Made by a program: the position numbers and the translations under genes
NCBI GenBank assembly: GCA_028023455.1
Contig: JAQFVV010012405.1
Location: 6,783,334 to 6,847,333 of the forward strand
Length of the DNA: 64,000 nucleotides
Direction: 5' to 3'
Source of the DNA: Epiperipatus broadwayi
Lineage: Eukaryota > Onychophora > Udeonychophora > Euonychophora > Peripatidae
Shown here: positions 56,104 through 64,000 of the stretch, piece after piece
Layout of the letters: each line of letters starts with the position of its first letter
How positions within the stretch are numbered: the first letter of the stretch is position 1
The notes under the pieces: generated by a model
The model's database searches: none
What the model was told of the DNA's origin: nothing
The model's input: only the letters and a program-made list of their open reading frames with translations

Positions 56104-56237
56104 AATAATTAAACGTATAGAAACAATATATATGAATGATTGCGGTAGTATTGAGCCAAAGTGAAAGATGAATTAATAAAAGCAAAAAAGTGAAATATAT
56201 ATATCAAAGAAATTTATATTTAAAACCAAACAAAAAA

Positions 56238-56346
56238 GTCAAGCGTTGGTCGTCGAGAGATTAGCACAGCTGCCTTACAAGCAGTTGTCCGGGTTAGCGG
56301 GTTCGCTTCCCGGCCGATGCTATGACACATGAAAAAAAAAAAAAAG
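56238..56346 (+). mobile_element. tRNA-derived SINE S1, second copy
   Basis: GGTCGTCGAGAGATTAGCAC head, GTCCGGGTTAGCGGGTTCGC and TTCCCGGCCGATGCTATGAC, then poly(A). Flanked by CAAACAAAAAA (56227-56237 and 56347-56357). It lies in the same orientation as the copy 250 bp upstream, but it has its own target duplication and is therefore an independent insertion. Confidence 0.85.
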
Positions 56347-56522
56347 CAAACAAAAAAAAATACTTATTCTCCAGATGCTTTTTAATATTTGATCTCTAAC
56401 CAATTTTTGCATTGAAATATTAGAAAGCAGCTGTGTAGATAAGATATTTTATTTTATTCGGAATGAAATAATTATACTGTAATATTTGCAAATGTCTAGA
56501 CTAAATCTTTATTATTCTATAT

Positions 56523-56631
56523 GATGAGATGTGGTGAAAAAGTGGCTGATTCCGAAGCTCGAGACTCATGGGTCATAACCCATCTCTACACTTAAGGTTC
56601 CAAACTTCTTATGAATTCTCAAGCAATAAAA
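56523..56631 (+). mobile_element. SINE-like repeat S2
   Basis: GATGTGGTGAAAAAGTGG head, GGGTCATAACCCAT middle (diverged B box) and CAAACTTCTTATGAATTCTC with AAGCAATAAAAC tail. Confidence 0.55.
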
Positions 56632-58099
56632 CATTCTCCGTTATGCAAATAGAGGGATGTACGTAAAGAAGGAAAAACTAACTACAGTGGAATGTGGACT
56701 GACTGGTAATTTTTAACATAAAGCCTACTATATACTACAGCTTTTTAAATGAATTTATAATTTAATTTTGGTTACTTATTTGCGAATTGTTCTTTATTTA
56801 ATATATATATTAGTGCGTGTGTATATATATAGATATAAACTTCTAAATACGAACCTTATAAAACATTAGTAATCCAATTGCTATGCCTATGGTCAGAATT
56901 CAAACCTAGACTAAACAAAACTTGAATTTTTTTCCAGATTGCAATTAAGCTTATAAATGTTCTTTCATGAGGTTAACTTACACAATAATCTAATACTGGT
57001 TGGTAAGTAGGTGTCTAACTAAAAGTCTGCACACACATCCAGCAAATTAAAAAATAAATAATTAAATGACATTATTGATCGGTAATTCGCAAAATGTTTG
57101 ACAACCGGAAGTGACAAAATTAAGTGTGATTCATGAACCTTAAATTACAGCATTTGCCCCTTTATAACAGCATCAGCTATAGAAATACTGATCCGTAATG
57201 TTTTACTATTCGATATTCCTTTATGAGGAGGTGTTGGAAAAGTCTTTATCCGCAATGGGCTAATTAAAAGCTATTTTAACTTTTGGTATAAACTTTTATA
57301 AATGTATAGACAATAATCTTAATTTCAAAATTACTAAACAAAATTGATAATAAAGATTATAAATGATAATATGTTTTAAATTTTGTATTTAAAAATGTCT
57401 AAATCTAGTTAAAATTTATTTTTGACGGGTCTTTTTTGCAATGTGAACGATTTAATTGACGTTTCATTCTGAATTTTGCAAAGCATCTCAAGTATGAATC
57501 TTTGACCGTGAGAAGAAAAAAATACGATATTACAGTCAACTAACATGTTTTATTGACATTTTGCTTGTTTGTTACTAATAAACTGTTTGTTTCTAGAGTT
57601 GTTTCTGATTAAATATTAGATTCATTTAGAGTAATCATTCCACTTGTAATGTTTTAATAAGTTTTCGTTATTAAAATTATTGGTATTATTATATATTAAA
57701 ATACTTTCCATATACAATCTTTTCCAATAATTTTTAATTTTGACCAAAGCAATTCTTTTATTGAAGATACGATATGATTAAATTTTTATGCATGATTTGT
57801 TAAACTATTTTAATCTAATATATATTTTTATGTTCTTTTATACATATTGAGAAAGTGTAGCCTCTCTCTCTCTATATATATATATATTAAGTTGCATTCA
57901 CATGATGTTTGCAGAAGTATGAAGTTTTATGTGTTTCATTTGACTTGCCAACTATATTAAAGTAATGGCGGTTTAATACCATTTACGAGAAATAGGGGAG
58001 AAAAAAGATATATCTCGGGTGTTCTTGTCATCAAAAAATAACAATAAACCGTCATCTCATCATAATCGTATTGAAATATACAGTATAATAAAACAGGAT
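56632..58099. other. AT-rich sequence without a recognised gene
   Basis: A (CT)n(TA)n microsatellite at about 57862-57888. No coding frame. Confidence 0.45.
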
Positions 58100-58225
58100 T
58101 CACTTCAGCGACATCTATAGGAAATTTGAGTAATCTATGATTATCTGATGGTAGTACATTTAAATCACCATAGCCAGACTGTTTCTAATTTTTGCCTTTG
58201 TCAATAAAAAGGTTGGGATTAAAAG
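58100..58225. mobile_element. Palindrome family G, half copy
   Basis: CACTTCAGCGACATCTATAG, GAGTAATCTATGATTATC and TTTTTGCCTTTGTCAATAAA match the left half of 41123-41336. On the minus strand the centre reads TTGACAA, AGGC, AAAAATTA, GAAAC, AGTCTGG. GAAAC and AGTCTGG match the family A ribozyme centre, with C3 changed to T and G8 changed to A. Confidence 0.55.
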
Positions 58226-58525
58226 CTAAAGTATTAAGTAGTTTTTTTTTTCTATTTAAATACATGTTACTATTTAAATGATATGTTATTTATATGGTTT
58301 GTGCAATTGTAAAATGGTTTTAACTACATATCTGTATATACAATTCTGAATCTTTTTTTTTTTTTTTTTGTATGCAAGTGTTGGGGAATATAGTATGAAA
58401 TTGTTTCGATATATTACTCTGACATTTTCTTCTCGTAGTAGAATAGTCATACTCAGTTACAATTGACATCTGATGTCTATGAATTCTCCTCCAATTAAAA
58501 AAATGAAAATGAACAACTCATTTCA

Positions 58526-58636
58526 TACAGTAGTACCACATAGTGCAAGCCATAGTAATCAATGGATGCCAGAAGGTTTGTGTAGCAAAATTTCTATCTA
58601 GTACCTACTCATTCAATATCCCAAAACTAGTTTTCT
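58526..58636. mobile_element. Palindrome family A, left-arm fragment (A5)
   Basis: CATACAGTAGTACCACATAG, GTGCAAGCCATAGTAATCAA and TGGATGCCAGAAGG run to CCTACTCATTCAATATC and ACTAGTTTTC, where it breaks. The ribozyme box is lost. Confidence 0.7.
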
Positions 58637-58649
58637 GTCAAAAGAATGA

Positions 58650-58711
58650 CACTGTTGTGCTCAGTTTGAACATAGACCCTCAAACATCATATGAGCTCTC
58701 AAGCAATTAAT
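58650..58711 (+). mobile_element. SINE-like repeat S2, 3' fragment
   Basis: AGTTTGAACATAGACCCTCA and TCATATGAGCTCTCAAGCAA only. Confidence 0.45.
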
Positions 58712-59486
58712 TACAATTATTGCTATTATTATACTTAGAAAGATTATACGTTCTATTTTTATATTGTTTGAAATAATCTTTATTGGAAAATGTATCAAGA
58801 GGTTTGTGGAAGTGATTTTATTGTAGTCCTTATTAATCAAAGTTTCTTGTGAAAATTTGATTCTAATCTATGTTTGGAATGCCAACTTGAACTGTATTAT
58901 GAATATGTAATTAGCCATATTTTAGAGATTATTTGATCAATCAATATTCTTATCAACTTGATGGATCTAATACTATGGAGTCTACTATTGTAAAATTACA
59001 CCTCTATTAAATTGGACATATGAAATGAATCAGTAATGTAAGACTTTCTAAAAGGATATTTTATAATAAACATGAGCATAATTTTCATGGAGAGACATGC
59101 TCCATTTACATTTTAAATAATATTTTAATAACATTCTGAAGAAATGCAATATTGATGGGTTTTATTGAATGTTGGAATCTTTCAAAACAGAAGTTCACTG
59201 CAGAATATTAAAAGCCAGCATTGCAAAAATATTAAATAAGTAGAAAAATAGACAACTCATTTTATATGTGGATGTATTTTGTGTTTTGCAGATTGATTTG
59301 TATTGTCTTTACTGAACTCATTTCTAATATAATTTTTTGTTTTCTATTTCTTTCTCTTAAAATTGGAATTACCATACTTATTTGCAATTGAGTATTAATG
59401 ACAAATAATAAAATTTTAAAAAAAGAAAGATATAATTGCATAATATTAGACTCATTTTCAAACCTCTCAACAAAATTTATGTCACT

Positions 59487-59712
59487 AAACATCACATGAT
59501 CAACATTTCTTATGCTTGCTCATAACTGTTATTAAAACAGGCAAAACTGTCCATACAGTAGTGCCACTTAGTGCAAGCCAGAAACTAGTCTGGGGATATT
59601 GGATGAATAGACACTAGATAGGGATTTTATGCACAAGCCTTCTGGCATCCATTGATTACTCTGGCTTGCACTGAGTGGCTCTACTGTATGGAGAGTTTTG
59701 TCTGTTTTAATA
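59487..59712. mobile_element. Palindrome family A (A3), internally deleted
   Basis: The left outer part (ACATCACATGATCAACATTT, TATGCTTGCTCATAACTG) is intact up to GTGCAAGCCA, then jumps straight to GAAACTAGTCTGGGG (59581). The CTGATGA box and most of the centre are deleted. The right arm (CATCCATTGATTACTCTGG, CTACTGTATGGAGAGTTTTG) is complete. Confidence 0.75.
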
Positions 59713-60240
59713 AAAAAAAAATTATGTCATTTATTGATTAATTGAAACAACTGCATTGATTAAAACAGCAGATGATTACAATGTAAACTATCATGTGTCA
59801 ATTGAACTAGATATTCCATCTGAATAACTTAAAAAAACTTGAGCCAACAAAACAAATCATCTGTTATTTAGCACTTATTCAATTTAATTACAACATACTA
59901 AATATTAAGAATTAATGAAAGATTTTTGTATGAAGAGCATTTCTATATGTAATAAGACTAATAGTTCTCATGCTTTTCCCCCCCAATATTTATTTTTTAA
60001 TTTTAAAACTTCTTTTTTATCATAACACAACAAATAGTTGTGAATCCAAATCATAGATGACTATATTTCATGATTAAAATGTAGCTTCATTAAAAAAAAA
60101 CAGATTTTATCACAAACATACTAATCAAAAATTTGATGTTTATTCTTTAAAAGTGTTCCTATAGTTATTAAACACTAAAAATTTTTAATTTAGACTTTCA
60201 TGCCTTTTATATAAATTGGCATGAAATTTTCTTAAATATT

Positions 60241-60653
60241 GCCTTAATGGCTGATTATTAATATTACAGTTTATAAAACATAGCACTATATAAAAATAAA
60301 CATCTTATTTACATATGTTTAATTTCAAATAAGAATGACATATCATAAATTCTAGAAAATTTCCAGGCGTCATTCATTCAGACATAGTAAAAGTAATTTA
60401 AAGTGATCGCTTAACATTTTTACGCTCTCATTTCCAAATGCTTAAGATTTGGCCATACATAAATGTTTGGGTCAAAAAGATAGATGGATTCATTCTATCT
60501 TTTCACAAAGACTTTATCTTGTGTTTGGAAAGTGAGAGTATTCATTTATAGTTTAAAAAATCTACAATTCATGTGCATTAGCTTCATGGCTGATTATTAA
60601 TATTACAGTTTATAAAACATAGCACTATATAAAAATAAATATCTAATTTCCTT
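60241..60653. repeat. Direct repeat pair of about 70 bp, 343 bp apart
   Basis: ATGGCTGATTATTAATATTA through AACATAGCACTATATAAAAA occurs at about 60249-60305 and 60588-60644 with almost no differences. Between them, about 60421-60550 forms an imperfect palindrome (CGCTCTCATTTCCAAA against TTTGGAAAGTGAGAG). Confidence 0.7.
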
Positions 60654-60724
60654 ATAGATATAAGTAAATCTTTTCTTGAATTTACTAAAAAATAAAAATC
60701 TTTACTGACTCTCTGTCAAACTTG

Positions 60725-61003
60725 ATTAAAACAGGCATAACTCTTCATAAAGTAGTGCCACTCAGTGCAAGCCAGAGTAATCAATGAATGCCAGAAGGCA
60801 TGTGCATAAAATCCCTTTCTAGTGCCTACTCATCCAATATCCCCTGTCTAATTTCTAGCTTGTGGCTTTCTTCAGTGAGGAGCCTTGGATCTGAGAGCAC
60901 TGCACCTAGATCTTAGTGGCACTACTGTATGGAGAGTTTTGCCTATTTTAACAGCAGTTATGAGCAAGCATAAGATATGGTGATCATATGTGATGTTTAT
61001 TGG
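60725..61003. mobile_element. Palindrome family A (A4), inverted orientation
   Basis: Left end AACAGGCATAACTCTTCATA and right end TATGGAGAGTTTTGCC, continuing to GAGCAAGCATAAGATATGG and GATCATATGTGATG. The centre carries the hammerhead-like box on the minus strand: CTGAAGA (60869-60875), A, AGC-CACAA-GCT, A, GAAA (60852-60855), then TTAGAC in place of CTAGTC. Confidence 0.75.
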
Positions 61004-63300
61004 TCAAATTTAATTACAAAGCTAAAAACAAAAAAACAATTTGGATTCATTGTTTAATCTAACTTCCAATATGAAACAACTTTAGAAACAATTTATTAGT
61101 AATATCCAATTAAAGTGTCACCAAATCATGATTATTAGCAAACATATATTCATAGTCTCTTTTTTAATAGTTTCTAAGCTCCAAACAGAATATTAGATCA
61201 TTTAAATCCTTTCCCACGTTAAGAAGATTTATATAAAAAATAAAACTTTACTTCAATGAAAAATATAATAACATAAAAAATAATTAAATGGTTAGCCATT
61301 TGAAGGCCATATGGCATCCAAGTATCAAAGAACTAGACTGAGTTCAGATCCAGGAACTTTATGCTCTCAAGTTCATTGTTCTATCACCACATTAAACTGT
61401 ATAGGGCATTGGATGTTATTAAAGAATACATTTTTATGACAGAATTTATTTCAAAATCTACCAATAACTGTGTCAATTCCTCTAACTTATTACAAAGTAA
61501 ATTAAACCTTGTAATACTATAGTAATGTCACGCATTAATGTAAGTGATTTTATGGCAGGGAAGAAACTTTTCCAAATTTTAAAATGAATTATTGGGTCAG
61601 AGCACTCCTTTTCCAAGAACAAATATTAAAATAAAAATATATTAGACCATGGAATAAAGCAGCATGCATATCATGTATAATAGAGCCAAAAAATTAATGT
61701 TTATAGTACATAAAAGAATTTATGTCATGTTTTTGACCCTAAGAGTATAGGCTAGTTTGTAGTAAACAGGGTGCCAGGAATCAAAAAATAAAAGAGGCAC
61801 AATTTATTAATGGTATAGACTCATGTATGAAATAAAACTTCATCGGTGTTTTTAATTAAGTGTGTTTTGGAGAATGCACAATTAAATTTAAATTATTATT
61901 TTTACAATATAATGAACAGTTTAATTAATATTTTGTTTTTATAATATTTACCTTTTTAAAGAAATGTTTTGCACTGAAAATGCACTTAAAAATTTGATTA
62001 ATAACTATTTTGAAATTTTTGCTCCATGCAAGAAGTAATTACATTAACACAGAAAATTATTCCAGAGTACGAACCATGTATGTACATATGAGAAAATCTT
62101 TTCATCAATGCTATAAATTACCATTATTTGTAGTCACTTTCCAAAGTGTTTGGTCAAAGTAATATTTGCTGGGCATTACTTCTCCATCTATGCTCCACCA
62201 CAAATATTCACATTTTATTGCCATCCTATTAAAAAAACAAAAAAATAGCTAACTTTCTACTATGCATTTAAAATAAATTATCTTTAACAACAATAATCAT
62301 AAAAATGTTGTAAACAGTGCTTGATTACAAATTCCATTATTATTTTAACAAGAAAACAGAATACTTTTAGTGATCACAAATAGAAAATAGCATTTAAAAA
62401 GTTATAAACATTATTATTACAATTTGATATACAGGTGTTAAATATTCTGTTATTGTCAACAATGATACCAAACACTTGAGTTAAATAAATTATTAATTAT
62501 TAATAATCATATATTAAGATAGAGATTATCATATTATTTCTAGTGTACATATCACAACTTAAAAAACCACTAAATGATCCCCTCTCTTGTTTTAAGGAAT
62601 GAAAATTAAATATTGCAAAATTCTACAAAATTAGATGAGTTGAGATGAAAGACAAGTAAAATATTTTAATTCTAAAACATATAGTAAACATAGTATAGTA
62701 GTTTATTTTTATACAGTGGAGGCACAAAATATACTGTATCTAACTACACAACTTTAATTATATGCTATCCAAAAATATATACAACAAACAAACAAAAATT
62801 TAAGTTAACAAATAAAAAAAATATTTTAAAATTCACAATTTTATGATATTCAGTGGCCATTTTGTCTTCTCTGAAAGCTATATGTGATTATTGTATAATT
62901 TATACTTTCTTTATTATCTTTTTCAAATTTGATATGTTTATTTTGTATAATAAAATATTTTCTGAGAGTAATAGTAAAAGTTTTATAAAATTTTAAAACA
63001 TAATAAAAGTTAAAACTCATTTTAAAATGTCAAAATAATTAGAAAGATTCTAATTACTTGATAACAAGATCACTACTATGTATAAGAGAAAAAAAAATAT
63101 TATAAATAAAGAATATTGCCTAGAGTATATTTAATGACTGTGGAAATCAGACATTTTATTATTTTAAAAATAAAAATGTGGTTGTTAGTTTTTCTCTCTT
63201 ATTCATGCTTCAGTGAATGCATGAGTGTACATGTGACTCTTCAAATTTTTATTAGTATTTTTTTAATTTTGTTTATACTGTAATCTTGATTTATATCACT
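61004..63300. other. AT-rich sequence without a recognised gene
   Basis: No coding frame. A possible B-box complement (GTTCAGATCCAGGAAC near 61339-61354) hints at a degraded SINE. Confidence 0.45.
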
Positions 63301-63301
63301 A

Positions 63302-63530
63302 CTAGGCATATAAAAATGTCTATTTTATATATAAAAGTAGGATTAGAAGTCTTGCATTGGTGGTCGAGAGGTCAGCGCAACTGCCTTGCACTTGCAGGCA
63401 GTTGCCCGGGTTGCGGGTTCGCGTCCCGGCCGATGCTATGACATTTAAAAAAAAAGTAGGATTAGAAATAAATATCTTAGTTAGGCATATAAAAATGCCT
63501 ATATTATATATAAAAGTAGGGTTAGAAATA
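63302..63530. repeat. Tandem 60 bp repeat split by a SINE
   Basis: AGGCATATAAAAATGTCTAT...ATAAAAGTAGGATTAGAA occurs at about 63305-63348 and 63483-63530. It derives from the PLE coding sequence that follows and was duplicated before the SINE insertion. Confidence 0.7.
63349..63451 (+). mobile_element. tRNA-derived SINE S1 in a PLE fragment
   Basis: GGTGGTCGAGAGGTCAGCGC head, GGGTTGCGGGTTCGCGTCCC B-box region, GATGCTATGACAT and A tail. Flanked by a perfect 16-base target duplication AAAAGTAGGATTAGAA (63333-63348 and 63452-63467). Youngest-looking S1 copy. The insert CTTGCACTTGCAGG shows a small internal duplication of the GCCTTGCA stretch. Confidence 0.9.
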
Positions 63531-63860
63531 AATATCTTAATTCTGCCTTATATATCCATATAAAAGATACTGGCCACATTATTAATTTGATGAAGCTAAG
63601 GTTGTTTTCTTTGAAAAGAATGAAATTAAAAGAAAAATTAAAGAATCTTTATTGTGGCAGTTAACTTATTTAAAAGTTCCTTTAATATTAAAAGTGAGTG
63701 GGAGGTAAGTGGAATTTAGTTCAAATATGTTTTTCCTTTGTAGTTAACTTAAGAAGTCTGCTTGTAGCAGTGAAACCATTGGTATTGTTTTAAATAATGT
63801 TTATTTTTTTGTCTAATCTGGTCGAGTTGTAAATTTGGGGTAATTTTGATTATTTATTTA
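63468..63860 (+). pseudogene. Penelope-like element 3' end, copy D2
   Basis: Aligns with copy D1 at 44110-44480: AAATATCTTAATTCTGCCTT, the GH.I block (ACTGGCCACATTATT), GATGAAGCTAAGGTTGT and TTAAAGAATCTTTATTG are shared. Several deletions break the frame. The 3' UTR contains the same hammerhead-like motif. Truncated at the 5' side. Confidence 0.7.
63742..63790 (+). ncRNA. Hammerhead-like motif in PLE 3' UTR (D2)
   Basis: TTAAGAAGT, CTGC-TTGTA-GCAG, TGAAACC, ATT and GGTA, parallel to 44403-44437. Both copies keep stem II, GAAA, the tiny stem III and the TA cleavage dinucleotide, and both lack one base before GAAA. Confidence 0.4.
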
Positions 63861-63884
63861 GTATTTCAGTTTTATGCTTTTAAT

Positions 63885-63885
63885 G

Positions 63886-63929
<44 letters not shown>
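63885..63929. repeat. (TA)n(GT)n microsatellite
   Basis: Seven TA units followed by about 15 GT units at the 3' end of PLE copy D2. Confidence 0.95.
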
Positions 63930-63930
<1 letters not shown>

Positions 63931-64000
63931 AGTGTTAAAAAGTACTTTATACTTGCAATTCAATAAACAATATGTATTCTATTCTAATCACTGTTTATCA

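Noticed and set aside
1-64000. Possible host protein-coding genes
   Set aside because: No frame outside retroelements shows a known domain, codon-like composition or exon-intron pattern. Most open frames are short runs in AT-rich DNA. The window could still lie in an intron.

Overview
This is a very AT-rich stretch of animal nuclear DNA, almost certainly from an invertebrate. It holds Penelope-like elements (PLEs), RTE/Jockey-like LINE fragments, tRNA-derived SINEs with target-site duplications, LTR-like elements sitting in (TA)n tracts, many microsatellites, and one 500-N assembly gap at 18458-18957. I found no host protein-coding gene, no rRNA and no functional tRNA. Every reading frame I can explain belongs to a retroelement. 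The species cannot be named from the sequence.

Layout. 1-1006: no gene. 1007-3852: LTR-like element with a TATA box and a poly(A) signal. 4977-7845: SINE pieces and two palindromic elements (family A). 10881-13144: very large palindrome (family P) with a 1.37 kb LTR-like element (11070-12437) inserted in its left arm. 14417-14610: another palindrome. 18958-20816 (minus): decayed non-LTR retrotransposon ORF1 with a CCHC zinc knuckle, broken by the gap. 22340-23915 (minus): PLE pseudogene (RT plus end of the GIY-YIG domain) between inverted arms. 28013-28460: two LINE RT fragments in opposite orientation. 28856-32140: long repeat 'L', carrying two almost perfect hairpins (29812-30120 and 30173-30334). 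32190-33672: a third hairpin, a TIR element, and a second PLE with 300 bp inverted arms and an open GIY-YIG frame. 36105-37701: LINE C-terminus and palindromes of families P and B. 41123-42448: three more palindromic elements. 42755-50799: a second copy of repeat L, split at its (TA)n tract by a PLE 3' end and a 4.65 kb strand-skewed block. 51430-52800: family B and P relics and a third PLE between inverted arms. 55989-56346: two SINEs. 58100-61003: more copies of families A and G. 63349-63860: a SINE inside another PLE 3' end.

Main observation. The palindromic elements and the PLE ends repeatedly carry the hammerhead ribozyme signature (CUGANGA, stem II, GAAA). The best case is the 149 bp-arm hairpin at 29812-30120. 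Each arm, on its own strand, encodes a hammerhead with all core bases, a 6 bp stem I, a cleavage-site UC, and a self-complementary stem III that suggests a dimeric ribozyme. Family P (10881-13144 and relatives) and family A (5311-5605, 7276-7845 and others) have the same design with different sequences. Hammerheads are already known from PLEs and from retrozymes. What looks unusual here is several unrelated, short, non-coding palindromic families that each carry the ribozyme as inverted pairs, next to PLEs that also have inverted arms. I propose these are non-autonomous, inverted-repeat relatives of PLEs. That link is inference.
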